From the NCBI RefSeq assembly GCF_017591425.1, contig NW_024466413.1:1426001-1490000 (forward strand): a stretch of 64,000 nt of DNA, in the 5' to 3' direction. The notes under the pieces are model-generated. The model ran no database searches and was not told the DNA's origin. It worked only from the letters and a program-made list of their open reading frames with translations. The position numbers were made by a program, and so were the translations under genes. This DNA comes from Ochotona curzoniae (lineage: Eukaryota > Chordata > Mammalia > Lagomorpha > Ochotonidae). Shown piece after piece: positions 11,636-24,800 of the stretch (its first letter is position 1; each line of letters begins with the position of its first letter).

Positions 11636-13884
11636 TGAAACAGAGACTCCCTCCTTCCATCCCACATGTGATGGAAAGGCGTGGAATTGGCATGGAAAGT
11701 CAACACAGATCAGAAGGTCAGCAGACTTGGGGCAGCAGACTTGTTCTGTGGACCTTACAGAATGGAATGGAAGAGGCAAGGCAGAGTAGATGCATCATGT
11801 ATTGGGACAATATTGGTGACTGAACACCTTTAAGCTCTGGCTCATCCTGGGAGGGTGAGATTTCTACATCTGACCTCACTTTTGGCTGAGTGTCCTTTAT
11901 TTGAGAGCTGCCTAATGTCCTTGAACATCAAACTCTTCATTGTCTGGTCAGAGCCAGGTCCATGGTCTTTTTGGCTCTACCTTTGTGAAATGCCTCAGAC
12001 AAGCTCCAGGACCCCATGCATTACTGACATTTTATGAATTCCATACTTTGAAAGACAGACAGAGCTCAGCCTTCTTTGTAAGAATTCCTTGCATGGCCAT
12101 ATACATCCATGAAACCATGTCAAACTGTCACATGTGCTGTAAGCAAAAGTTGCAGCTCATGCAGCAAGATATTTAGGGATAGGATCTTACAATGTGGAGT
12201 TTCGTGCCTGAAACTTCTCCCATTTCCCTTTTTCTGTGTAAGTGCTTGATAGTTAAACTCAGGTTCTCACTGATGGTGCTGCTCCTGGTCTGAGGCCTCT
12301 GTTACTTCCTGAGGCCAGAGAGAAGGAAATGAGAGAACTTGAAATAAGCCACGTGGTGTGGCCAGAAGAAGCTGCAATTGGAGATCTTGACCCAGTACCT
12401 GAATTCATCTCCCAAGTTCACCATGTGCTGCTCAGACTCTCAGATAGTGAACTTCATGTGTAGAGTGACAGACACGTAGCAAGCAGAACACAGAAATGGA
12501 GACAGACCACTCAGGGCTAATGCAGAGGTCCAGGTGACATGCATTTGAGAGAAGAAAAGGTGGCATTGCATAGGAGTGGGTCTTGGGCAGACAGGAATCC
12601 TATGGCAGGAGCCAGGGGCACAAGGATGTGAGGGGCAAAGGGCATTGCTGGGCAGCAGCACCCAGACCTGGCGCTTCAGGCGAAGTGCAGACAGGTCCTA
12701 CCCTACAGTGCTTTGATGGGAAGCTTGGATGTGCCCTGCTTGATTGAGTTCCTTTCAGGTAACTGGAAATTAAAGATAGAAGAACCCCTTCTACTAGGAA
12801 GGTCTTAAACTTTTTATCACCCTTGCATTGAAGAGGTGACTTGTGGGCTTGTGCTCTCAGAGCAGTTTGGGTATACACAGTGAACCTACTATGGGGTTGA
12901 AGTGTCAAGTACCCCTGAGTACGCAGTCCAGGGTTTTAGGGCAATTTGCATATGAGGAATTATCATGTACTAAATGCTGTTGGCATAGCATCTAGTAGAT
13001 ATAGTTTCAAGGTGTAATGGAAAATGTGTGTGACTATGGACCAGAAAACATTCTGAGTCATATCTGTGGGAACAGGGAGGCAGCCCTAACTTTGGGGTTG
13101 CAGGGGAAATGGGATCTGGAAAGCAGCCAGGTCCTAGCATCTTGCATTGCACATTTCCTAGGGTTTACTCATGGTCAGGCCGACAGCCAATGTTCTCAGC
13201 ATAGAGGTGAGGGTGTGACGTGCCCATGCTCCACAGAGAAGACTGTCAACCAGTCTGTGTCCTGGAATCACACCCAGTGTTGATGCTGACAGGAGGAGAC
13301 AGGCTGTGCTAGGAAAGGCTGGACTCCTTCAGGCATTTCTGGGGTGCTGAGCGTTGGAGTTGCGATCATCTAAATTTTAAGTCTGGCCTCACTGCTTGTC
13401 ACCTAGGGATCCTTGGACATAAGACCTAACATTACAGGACATGGGAGTGTTTTTCAGTGGGGGATGATGCTTAGGTAGGTAAGAAGGCTGATGGCTGAGT
13501 TCACAGTGCACAGGCTGGAAAAGCACTTGATGTGCTGTGGTATCATTAAGCTGCAGACCCTTCTGCAGGGAAGGTGAAACCTAGAAGCGCTGAGATGAAT
13601 CCGTTAAGCCTGGGGTCTTACAGGGATCAAGATGTGGCAGCAATTGATGCATGCTCTGAGCTCATCTTGGAGCAACACCTCAGTGGAGTTGCAGAGTGTG
13701 GTGGCTCCCTGTCTACTGTAGGGCTACACACATGGGCTTAACGTCTGTGTGGGTGGAGCTTGGAGTTCTAAACCCTGCTTGCTTGCTCTGCTGGCTTCAA
13801 GTAGGGCAATTTTGGTTTCAGAACATTCAGGAGATGTTAGGAGGATGAAATGAGATGATGTATGCCGAAACCTGGGCACTAGAT

Positions 13885-13945
13885 TCTAAAGATTAATATT
13901 TATTTAGTGCCTACCATATCCAAAGCCCTGCAGTATGGGAAACAG
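13885..13945 (-). mobile_element. MIR/L2-type relic, short
   Basis: The sequence aatatttatttagtgcctac catatccaaagccctgc fits the 3' end of MIR or L2 in reverse. Confidence 0.5.
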
Positions 13946-14001
13946 GAGGTTAAGCTTATGATATTTGGGGTGTTTCATAAATGGTGTGGTCTTTGGGAGT
14001 C

Positions 14002-14225
14002 TGTCACAGTGACTCAACAGGCTGATCCTCCTACTGCCAGCACTGACATCCCATATGGGTATTAGTTCATGTCCCGGCTGCTCCACTTGTCATCTAGCTC
14101 CTTGCTTATGAACTGGGAAAGCAATGGGGAGCAGCCCATGTCCTTGGGCCCTTGTACCCATGTGGGATACCTGGAAGAAGCTCCTGGCTTTGGATTGGGC
14201 AACTCTGTAAATCTACCTTTATGTA
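14002..14225 (+). mobile_element. CSINE, old copy
   Basis: It contains the diverged head (aacaggctgatcctcctact), 'catcccatatgggtattag', the 'tgtacccatgtgggatacctg' segment and 'aagctcctggctttgga'. It ends in gtaaatctacctttatg and then runs into the AT-only island, which probably grew from its A-rich tail. Confidence 0.75.
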
Positions 14226-14229
14226 GAAG

Positions 14230-14995
14230 AGCTCCTCATATTGTATACTATATATCTATTTTAATAAAAATATATAATATGCATATCTAAAATATATGTT
14301 TAAATATATATTTGAATATATATTGTGTAAATTCATATATTTATAAATTTATATATATCGGCCGTTGCGGCTCACTTGGGGAGTGAATCATTGGACGGAA
14401 GATCTTCCTCTCTCTGTCTCTCCTCTCTGTATATCCGCCTTTCCAATAAAAAATAATAAAATATAAATATATATAATATATTATATATTAAATATTTATA
14501 TATTCTATATTTATATATTATATATGTATATATTTATAAATTTATAAATAATAATATAATATAATTATATAAATATAATAATATAAATATATAAATTATA
14601 TTGTTTTATATATTTATATGTTATATAAATGTATAAATATAGAATATATATTTAAATGTGGATTTATTATATATAATAATATATAATTTATTATATATTA
14701 TATACAATATAATATGATAGATAATATATAATTTAAAATTTATAATTTAAAATGTATAATTTATATTATACATATAATATATAATATGTAATGTAATATA
14801 TATATTTTATAATATATGTTATATACTTAAATATCTAAATATATTTTAATACATAATTTATAAACATACTTATATTCATATACAGTATTTTTATATCTAT
14901 ATAAATATAATAAATATATGTGAATATATACACAAATATGTAAATATATACATTTTAAACATATCATTTAAAAATATTATATGTATTTTTTAAGG
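14230..14995. repeat. AT-only island
   Basis: Apart from the CSINE fragment at 14355-14460, about 650 bp consist almost entirely of A and T with many TATATA and ATATAATATA motifs and local self-complementary runs. It probably grew from CSINE tails by repeat slippage. Confidence 0.9.
14355..14460 (+). mobile_element. CSINE 3' fragment inside the AT island
   Basis: The sequence cggccgttgcggctcacttg through ggacggaagatcttcctc to cctttccaataaaaaat is the 3' third of a young-type CSINE. AT-only sequence flanks it on both sides. It starts abruptly and is 5'-truncated. Confidence 0.8.
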
Positions 14996-15966
14996 ATGTG
15001 CTCTTTGTACTGTGCTCCACAGCATTAGAGATGGCAGCAGCAAGGGTAAACCAGAGCCATATTTCAAATTCCGTAATGGCACACTAAGGGAGTAGAGATT
15101 TGTTCATCATACAAGAAGGTCACACCAAGAGTTTGAGGCCTTAGAACAGTACTGATGAGAGCTCATTTTTGCAAAGACCCTGCCAACCACTGCAGGGTCA
15201 GTGAGCTGAAGCCACTGTAGAGTCGAGGTCTGGGGACTGACCAGAGAGAAGTGTCGCCAGCCTTGGAAGGACAGTGGAGTTCAGGTGTCCCTCCTTTGGC
15301 TTCCAGGAGCCCTGACGCTTCTTGCAAGGACTGGAGATTGGGGTGCCTTAGACTTAGCCTCCTGACATGAGCGGTGTCTGGCCAGGTTGTCTGCCGCAGC
15401 TGTGCAGAGGAACACACACAGAAACTTTGAAGAAGTGCGGGGACTCCTCCAGGGAGGGGTGGAAACAGAACAGTGCTCTGTTGTTGGGATCCTGCAGGAA
15501 GAGTTTCTGCCACGGTGGTTGGGGACAAAGCAGCCCTTGGAGATCAGGCAGATGCTCATCAAAGAGGTCCAGCTCTCGTTAGTGCAGAAAAGCATTTTTT
15601 TTTCCACAATTAAATCCCATCCCTGGGAAGCAGTTGTGTAATTAGAATTTAACCTCGAAAAGCAATCTTCACAAAAACACAGCCAAGAAAATAATTTTAA
15701 CTGTCTGATGAGTTCAGCTGAATTTCACTAAGAATTCCCTGTCCAACCACAAGCTAAGCAAGACCTATACTTGAGGAATTGGGAAGGTTTCAGCTGCCAC
15801 TTTGCAGCTTGTCCTCTGAATGTGTCGCTGGCGTCTGTTCTCACACACGCTCCATCCTTCTCCTGGGATGGCTTTGCTCCCCATCTGCTTGCTAGGCAGC
15901 AGAATTGCTTCAAATAACCTGAATAAAATGGGGTGATGACATCCAGCTTTAATGGCTGTATATGAA

Positions 15967-16060
15967 GGGGCTTCAAAAAGTTTGTGGAAAATGGAATTGG
16001 GGACCAAAAGCTATGCTGTGTGTGTGTAACACATTTTCTATGAACTTTTTGAAGAGCCCC
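15967..16060. mobile_element. Short palindromic DNA element (MITE-like, 94 bp)
   Basis: The ends are inverted repeats. The left is ggggcttcaaaaagtttgtg gaaaatg. The right is cattttctatgaacttttt gaagagcccc, whose reverse complement matches the left over almost all of 27 bp. It has the structure of a non-autonomous mariner-type element, although I cannot name the family with certainty. Confidence 0.72.
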
Positions 16061-16283
16061 TCTTACATGTCATAAAGATGTTTTTATTTTGTTTGTGACA
16101 TTACAAACAACTGATGCTAGGTACTGTTGAGTCATGACCAATTTCTCACTATACATAAAGCTGTGCTTGGTTAATCTTGGGGAATCCTTGCAGTGACCCC
16201 CCCCCAGTTAAAATGATAATGTTACCACGTCTGACAAATGAAGAAATAGGCAACAGGAAGTCAGAAAACTTGGCCTCCTCTTG

Positions 16284-16640
16284 AGGTGGGCATTTGGCCC
16301 TGAGGTTAAGCTGCCGATAAACAGCCCCTCCCCACCTGCCAAGTCCCATAAGTCTCAAATCAGAGTACTTGGGTTGGCTACTTAGCTCTGGTTCTTGCTT
16401 CCAGCTTCCTGATAATGTAGCCTCTGGGAGGTGGGAGTAACAAGCAAGGAGCTGAATTTCGGCCGCCTGGGTTGAGTCCTGGGCTCCTAGCCCTGGCTCC
16501 AGCCCAGCCTGTGCTGCTGCAATTGGGGAGTGAAGCAACAGAAGGGAACTGTCTCTGCTTTGCTTTCTGTCTCTTTGCTTCTACAATAAATAAAGACGTA
16601 AAGATAAATAGAAAACATTTAAAAATAAAAGAAAGAAAAA
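16284..16640 (+). mobile_element. CSINE, old copy
   Basis: The head gtgggcatttggccctgagg ttaagc, the middle gagctgaatttcggccgcct, and the 3' end (attggggagtgaagcaacag, tttgcttctacaataaata) followed by an A-rich tail identify a diverged plus-strand CSINE. Confidence 0.65.
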
Positions 16641-17688
16641 TGTTTCTTATAGTTATGGCCAAGACATCAGCAGCACTGCTGGGACTTGAACCTGGCAGAT
16701 TGGCTTTGTCGCCTGCCTCTGTGCCATCTGGGCACTCTGCTGGAGTGTCATCTCTGTGTTTCCTTTTTACCAAGTTTGCTCTGTAAGTTATCTGTCCTAC
16801 GTGCTGGCCCAGCTCTTGCCCCGTTGTTTTACATCTTGTTTTGATAATCACCATTGGTGGGCCATGCTAACGGATTAGCTTAAGAGAAGTGACATTTAGT
16901 TAGGCACATGATGTTAGCTGCTATTGCTGGTGTTCATAGTGACCGTGCCTCCCTCTCTGGACCAGTGTGTCTTTAAGGAGAGCATTGCATCTTACTCCTC
17001 TAACCAGCAAAACACCCAACATCCTGCCTGCATGTGGCATGATACTAATGAGCATTTCAATAAATGTGTTAAACATAAATACAGTGTTAACATTCCCTGC
17101 CTGTATTTCAAGCAAGGATTTGAATCTTTTAGATTGTGCAGCCTCAGTGAGGATGATATCCAATGGCTATTTATTGTCCCTAACTTCTTTGTCATCAGAG
17201 ACGTAAGAAATGCCCATGTGATACTAATTCTAATCAGGCGAAACAATTAGCCGTGATCATAGCTAATAGAAGAGATCCAAAAGTAAGGGAAAAACGAGTA
17301 TGTGCGGATGTTGCCGATAGGCTTGTTGATGAAAATCAAACAGGGGAAGGTAGGAGAGATCCAAATAAAATAAATGTAAATCTGAATAAGATAAATGTGG
17401 CTAGCCCATCGCTGCTGCTAATCCCCCCAGGTTGAGGTTGACAGTGGCCACCTCACTGTGGCAGTTGACCTGTCCGGTGAATCTCAGAGCTCCACAGGAT
17501 CTGTGTGCTTGTCAGTTGGGCCAGCGAAGTACAGTATTCCCAGCAGCATCGGTCAAGTGGGTATTTTACAATCCTCGCAGCCCTTGGCATTCTGCTAGAT
17601 TCTTGCGCTAGGCATGGAGGTAGACGGGGCTCTGTGTTCTCCCACAGGAGCTCGCTCTGGGTTAAACACCACTGTAGGGAGCAGATAA

Positions 17689-18387
<699 letters not shown>

Positions 18388-18743
18388 TAAAGGGCTGTCC
18401 CTGGACTCTGGGCTTACACAGGGGTGTTGGCACCGAGCTCGGCTCAGTCTCCCATTTCCTCCCTCTGTGTCAGTTTGCCCTCCAGTGGAGTGGGCCACTA
18501 ACCATGCCCTCATGCTGAGTCCCGTGTGCCTGTTGTAATGCATATGAATTTCCTCATGTATCATGTTCTTACCCTTGCGGCTTTTTTTTCTGAGAAATAC
18601 CTGCTGCTATTCTGTGACCACACACTGTGTGATTTCCCTAATTTGTACTGACCCAATATATGGTTTCTCTATTAGTAGCCTGCTTAGAAGTAATCAAACT
18701 GTAACATTCACTGGTCACCAGACACATGGGACAAATTAAGAGA

Positions 18744-18765
18744 GGTCATTCATTGGAACTTAAAA
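18744..18765 (+). mobile_element. Palindromic DNA-element copy, left half
   Basis: The left end 'gaggtcattcattggaact' matches the terminal pattern seen at 15967 (ggggcttcaaaaagtttgtg). The copy is split here by the composite insertion; its right half is at 21781-21912. Confidence 0.55.
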
Positions 18766-19299
18766 GCATTTTTAATTTATATTTTTGACAATCTTTACAT
18801 AGTTAATTAGGGTAAAGAGGTTCAAGGGCTATAGGAAAATGGATAAGACTATTATTTCCATATTGTTTCCTTTATGTTTAAAGAGGAGTATTAAGGGAAA
18901 AGGCCCACCCAATTTCCCACCCTCCCCAGGTCCCAGATGTAGGGTATGCTCCGAAGTTCTTGCTCAAGTGGTTTTGATAGTTCACCAGTTCTGAATCACT
19001 GCCAGACTTGCCACTCCAAGCACGATGAGGTCACCGAAGAATCCACTGATTGTCATAGTCCATCATAGAGTCTCTGTTTGCCCCGTATTTCGCTGCCAAC
19101 ATGTAGCTGAGATGGTTGATTGACCTGTTCTGTCTTCTCTCTTTTCTTGGTTAGGGTTCTGAGTCCAGCATTTCGATTGGGGAGATCTCCAAAGAAACTT
19201 TGTCTGAGGTGTTCTCAAACCAGATTCTTGTATGTGCTAGCAAGTACAAGGCCTGGCACAGTCCATGGCCCTGATCAGCTGGTGGTTGCAATCGCTGGG

Positions 19300-21120
19300 T
19301 TGGTTTTGTTTTCAGCCCCAACTTCCACTGGAACCAATGGGTGTTGCAGTCCAGCCTAGTGCTGCACAGTACATACTCAACCCTCGCATAAACCAGTGGG
19401 AGCTGCAGCCTTTGACTTGACAGAACTAGCCCCAAATGCCAGCTTCTGCCAGCTGATGCTGTGGCTAAGCCCAAACAACCCTCACCCACTCTAATTTTGT
19501 TTGCACCAGTAGGAATAATCACCCTAGCCTGGCTTTTCCCTGATCTAGTCCACATGAGGCATACAGGTGTTGTAGCCCTGCTTGGTCTGGACTGCCCCAT
19601 CCCAGCTCATGCTCTCCATTGGGAATAGCTGTCCAGCAAAGGAACCACCCCTTATTCCCCTGCCAGCTCTGCCCCCTCCCTTCCTTGTTCTCACCCGTGC
19701 TGGTTGGGTGCAGCGGTCCCTTCCGGTACAGGCAACCTCACCTTGGTGTTTTGTATTGTGCACTGGTTTTTGTTGCAGTTGAACCTGGCTTGACCCACAC
19801 TCTGTTCTGGTGCTTGGATTTGCCAGTGGATGATGTAAACAGATTCAGCTTGGTCTGTCCCTGATCCCTGCCAAATGTATGCCAGTGGGTAAATTTCCAT
19901 GACCTGTTCTGGGCTGTTTCCTATCATGTTTCTTGAGCTTACCTGAAGGGACTATGTCCTGCTAAAGGAGTTGCCCAGGCTCCTCCTCAGAACCTCTTCC
20001 AAAGCCAGATTTTACGCATACCAGTGGGTCCATGAGCCAGCCCTACTCAGTCCACCTCCTGTCATAGCAGGAACAGTGGCTTTTCCTGACTGGCCTTCAA
20101 CCCAAACTGGTCCTTGCTCTTGGATGCTTCAGCCCAGTCATGGCTTGTCCATACCCACATATGGCTCACACATGGCTCAGTAGGGGTTGAGATCTTGCCT
20201 AGTTCATCCCAGATCTGCCCTGGATCTCCAGCACACCAGAGGGTGTTGGAGTCTGGCCTGGCTCGGTGCATCCAATACCAGTTCTCACTTGTGCCAAGGG
20301 AAACTATAAAGATTTCCCATTCAGAATGCAGCCCCGATTCAAAGCAACATGCCTCTTGGTTGGAACCTCAACCCAGCTAGGGTTGTCCTGTTAGCTCCCT
20401 AACCAGGCCTGTTCCCAGCCATAGATTGCCTGCATGCCAGTGGTTGCACTGACTCAGCCTGGCTCAGCCCCTCACCTGTCCCGACCTCTGCCTTAGACAC
20501 TGGCTTAGCGTTCCTGGCTCATGCACCCAGTAGGTACAAGAGCCTTGCTCGGCATGACCTGTGCTCTGTCCTGGTCTCTAGTTTTGCTTCTGGGCTAAGG
20601 TTTGCTCAGTCCTGCCTGATCTACCCTGTTCCATTACCAATTGACACATTTGCCAGATGTTGGAGCTAATTTGCCCAGCTTGTCCAACCCCCAGGTCTGG
20701 ACCACATGTTCACCAGCGGGAGCTATGACTCACCAAGGGAGTTTCCCAAGTTCCTCCACTTGATCCACTCCCAGACCCAGTTCTCATACATGCCATTGGG
20801 TTTAGGCCAGGTTCTGGCAAAGTCTTACCTTCCATTCGTCCTTGTATGAGCTGGTGAACGTTGCAGCCCAGCCCACCCCACACCCTATTCAGGATGTGCC
20901 TTTGGGTGCTGCTGCCCTGACCAGTCCAGACTGTTGGAGGTTCCTTTACCTGTGATTCATGGCAGGCTCTTTGGTCACACCTAGCTTAGTCCATCACCAC
21001 CCCATCTCTTGAGCTAACCAGTGGGGCTAGAATTTCCACAAGGTTTTGCCCACACATCCCTCACAGAATCTGCCCCCAGTTATGGTTCTCAAGTGCTAGT
21101 TAATATAATGGCCCTGCCTA
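19300..21120. repeat. Degenerate ~58-bp tandem array inside the composite element
   Basis: A motif like ccagtgggtgntgcagccca recurs near 19333, 19391, 19450, 19505, 19560, 19758, 19822, 19881, 20019, 20435, 20710, 20847 and 21014, mostly 55-65 bp apart or multiples of that. The units are heavily diverged, so the array is old or was never homogenised. Confidence 0.65.
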
Positions 21121-21420
21121 ATGTGACCTTTCTCCTTATCCATCATGTCAGGTAACAGGATATGATTCTGCTGGACAAGCACCGAGCCATCGCTTTAGCA
21201 TTGACTGGTATTTGGCGGTCAGCATTATTCAGTGATTACAAGTTTTTCAAAATAAGAATTACTGTCATTGGGAATCTTTGCAATTGCTTCACGTCCTAGA
21301 AGCACAGTGGGTTCAACCTGGATCTACCTAAGCAGTGATTCAAAGAACCAAAACTCCAGAGCTTCCCGGCCGGGCGGCCAGCAGGCAGAGCCTGGCAACA
21401 AATGGCGCACTGGCCACCCG

Positions 21421-21780
21421 TGGACCGCTCACCACGTGCACATGGTGGCTGGCGTCTGGGATCCAGGCATGAGACTCCTTGTCCTGAGACCCACCAGCAG
21501 CCAGGAGGCTGCTGGAAGTTTAAACTCCTAGGCCCATGGTCGCGCCCCTCCCCAGTCCCTTTCACCGCCCAATGAGGGTGGCGTGTGGGCCCTGGACCTG
21601 CCCAGTCACGGAAACCTCCCCCCTTGGTGTACTCACCCCTAAGGAAGCAGCCCCTGGAGCTCAGGCAGGCCCAGGGACAGCTCACCACGTGCAAATGGTG
21701 GCTGGTGGCTGGGATCCAGGCATGACACGCCCCGTCCTGAGACCCACTAACAGCCGAGAGGCTGCTGGAAGTTTAAACTC
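21421..21780 (-). repeat. Two GC-rich monomers, ~252-bp period
   Basis: Each unit contains ctcaccacgtgcanatggtg, gggatccaggcatgac/gag and gctgctggaagtttaaactc; they start at about 21421 and 21672. Each carries a CACGTG E-box in a near-palindrome. A promoter role, like the 5' monomers of some L1 families, is inferred from position and composition only. Confidence 0.65.
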
Positions 21781-21912
21781 TGGAACTTAAAAATATTTAT
21801 AAAAAACATAGTTTATAAAATGTCTGTTGATGGATACTAAATATTTTTTTGCACAGACATATAAACTTTTAATTCAATTTTCCTAGGAACTTTTGGAAAG
21901 ACCTTTATGTGC
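21781..21912 (+). mobile_element. Palindromic DNA-element copy, right half
   Basis: The sequence aaaaaacatagtttataaaa through aaacttttaattcaattttc to aggaacttttggaaagacct continues the copy begun at 18744. The 12-bp duplication tggaacttaaaa is shared by both halves. Confidence 0.6.
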
Positions 21913-23274
21913 ATTTATGTGCTGTGTGTATGTGTATGAGTGTATGAATGAAGGGATTTATCATAAACTGCTCTGATTTACCAAATGTTAAGGCAGCTGA
22001 GAGACCCAGGAGAGCTGATGCTGTGAAATTTAGTTCAAGTTCAAGCCCAAGTCCAAAGCAGGAGGTAACTGACATCCAAGATCAGAGGCAGCCAATAAGA
22101 TCTTCACTGTGTGTCTGAGGTTGATGGGAACCAGCAGCACCAGTGAGTGTGGTCTGTTCCCCGACACATGCAGCAGCCTATGTCATCTGGCGCTGAGGTC
22201 CAACCAGTGAGTCTGGCTGCCAAGGCAGCACAAGTCATGTTTGTGTCTGGTCATATGTTCTCAAGCTCCTTAACCTGCCAAGAGTATCCTGAGGGACAGG
22301 AGACCTGAAGCCAGTGCAGGGCTATATGAAATGCAAGGAGCAAACTTCGGAGATAAATAGCACTGGATGGAGAGTGAATTCCAGTAACTGTAAACAGTCA
22401 CTGAGCTTCTGAAGTTCTGGTGTCCTTAGCACCCAGCAGACAGTAACTGAATGAGTGGAAGAGGAAGGAGAAAGCAGTGAGTCTTACAGCACAGGATGGC
22501 CATGTCTACGACCGCTCATTGTACTGATGGCATCAGGGCTCAGGAATGGGACTGGGAAGAGTGGAAGGCTGGGACTGACTGCCCCCTCTCCGCCTCCAAG
22601 GTCTAGGCAGACCTTTAAATCCTGCAGCAGATGCAGAAGTTGTGTCCCCAGTGGTCCCATGGTTCCTCTTCTCCTTAGAGCATCTGCAGTCGAATTGGCA
22701 GGATCATCTTTGTGCATAGCTCCCCAGGAGTCCGTGGGAGTTTCTGTGAGTCTACAGCATGGTCCTACATAGTCCCTGCTAACCATGTGGACTATTACCT
22801 GAACATCTTCACCCCGCCTGTTTCAGCAAGCACGGCGTGAGGTCTTAGGAAATGCCCATAGCCACAGATGATTGTACAACGTTTTCATCACATAATCCCC
22901 TGAGCTGAGGGCCGCCCCTGCTGGTGATTGCCTAGCAGGTGGCACTTCTTCCAAGATGCTCTAAGCTTCAGCTGGGCTCTGAGCAGCCACAGATGGAGAG
23001 CTCATCATTTCACTCTATCCCAAGACCCAACACCATGCCTGGCACACAAAACTATGCTTAGGAAATGTGTGTTGAATGAGCGACTAATACAAGTTGGCTG
23101 AAGCACACTCCTATAGAGAACTGCATGGCAAGAGAGCCACACAGGCCAGACTTTGCTCTATGTGGCAGCAGATAAAAGGCAGATCGGATTGGGGTGGAGG
23201 GTTGGTGCACAGTGAGGGCATCTACAATGATATGCCTGTGCAATTTGGGCTTCCTGGAGACTCTGTGCAGAAAC

Positions 23275-23385
23275 CCTGAGCCACTCTTGGTGACTCAGTT
23301 TTCTCAGCTGTGAAATGGGATAGCACCCGTGTCTCCAGAAGAGGATTCCAAGAGTATGTGTGAAGCATTACAGAAATAAACCTAG
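23275..23385 (+). mobile_element. MIR relic
   Basis: The sequence tggtgactcagttttctcag ctgtgaaatgggatagcacc, with a following agaggattccaagagtatgt, follows MIR order. Confidence 0.55.
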
Positions 23386-24689
23386 CATAACAGTATCATC
23401 TTTCATTTCTTTTCTTGGATTTTTTTGTGTGTCAAAGCAGGCATCTTTGTCTTTCACAAGAGTCAGATAAAATGCTTTATTTCTGGGTGCTTAGTGCTGA
23501 ACCTGCTCATGTTGCTTAGCTCAACGGGTTATTTCCAGGACTTGATTCTTTTCCTGGGCATTTTCCATTTGGGTGCCATCCAGTTATGCAGATTCAGGGC
23601 TGTGTGCCCACTCAGTGCCTTCCACCAGGCAAGGGCTGCCAAGCAAGGAACAAAACCCACTCCCCCTCCTCCCCTGGGAGCTGTGCCTCCAAATCCCCAA
23701 GAAGCCAGCGCATTAGCAAACAACGTGGGCATCCGCACAGATTGCAGCGTCCGCTGGAAGGACTAGAGAACAGGTGTCCCCTTCAAAATAAGCCTTTCTT
23801 TACAGAGACAGTAGAACAAGGGCTGCATAGTGATGGGAGCTGATTAGCACGGCACAGGGCAGGAGTGTGGGTGGGGGTACCCTGTGCCTCTCTCATCAGC
23901 GCAGGCCCTACTGCCACGCTGTTTCCAGCAGCATCTCTGACATCTACACTGGCAAGCTGAGAGTTGGCAGAGCCAGGGTTTCTGTGTCTTCCCCACATCA
24001 AGCCAGCAGCATTTTACTGGGTAGGGAGATTATTTATCCTCGGACTCATGGCCTGTCTGCCCAAGGGGAGAGGAGAGATTAGGTGAAATTAACTCAAGGA
24101 GGCCTTGAGCACAGAGCCTGACAAAATGCCCAGGGAAAGCCTGTCATTTTCCTCTTCATTTATCCATGCAGCTAACAGTGAATGTTACACAATATACACG
24201 GTGCAATCGTACGGCTCGACCATTGATTGCAGAGTTGGAAATGTGGCTGTAACTGGCTATGTGGCTGTCAACCAGCCACTTGCCCTCTCTGAGTCCTGTG
24301 TCCCAAGCAATTGGGAGAGAGCTGGGTGAGACATCCTGAAGATCTGCTCCAGGCCTTTCCGTACTTCTTGCACTGTGATTTCCCAGACACTGACTGCCCA
24401 GCACTTGGCAAGTGCCCAGAACAACAGAGTCAGTGGCGTGCACATGGGTCTCTTGTCCAGTCATGCCTCTCTTCCTCCCTCCTTCCTTTCCTCTCTTCTC
24501 TCAATCTTAACTACCAGGTCAGTGCATACCCAGAAGGCCTGCATCGCTCCTGTGGTGGAGAGGAGCTGTGCCTGTTAGGATGCATGCACTCAGCTTCACA
24601 ACTGGGAAAGGGGGTAAGGGCAGTCTTCCAGAGAGGATTTCAGGAGTTAATGTGCACAAAGATGTTAGAGAAAGACCTAAAATAGACAA

Positions 24690-24800
24690 CTTCAGAAAGT
24701 GCATGGAAAAAAGTTATTTCACACAAAAAAATATGGTGGATTTTACTTTATTTTGCAGCAAACTCATTTTTAAATTCCATTTTAATTAAGTTTTTGATGT
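24690..24800. mobile_element. Palindromic DNA-element copy, diverged
   Basis: The left end is acttcagaaagtgcatggaa and the right part is attccattttaattaagttt ttga, matching the terminal pattern of the 15967 element but more diverged and with a longer AT-rich middle. Confidence 0.5.

Larger units (their letters stand above)
18766..21780 (-). mobile_element. Composite retroelement (~3 kb) with internal degenerate tandem array
   Basis: This block is bounded by an exact 12-bp direct repeat, tggaacttaaaa, at 18754-18765 and 21781-21792. The sequence outside the two repeats joins into a recognisable palindromic-element copy, so the block is one insertion. Read on the minus strand it has three parts. 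First is a GC- and CpG-rich 5' part with two copies of a roughly 108-bp unit (21421-21530 and 21672-21780). Second is about 1.8 kb of degenerate 55-65-bp repeats (about 19300-21120). Third is a low-GC 3' part ending A-rich at 18766-19140. No open reading frame of note is present. The layout resembles SVA-type non-autonomous composite elements or an L1 that lost its coding region. I do not recognise a named family. Confidence 0.7.

Noticed and set aside
16378..16854. A 158-residue minus-strand open frame
   Set aside because: It runs across an old CSINE and its A-rich tail; there is no protein similarity that I recognise.
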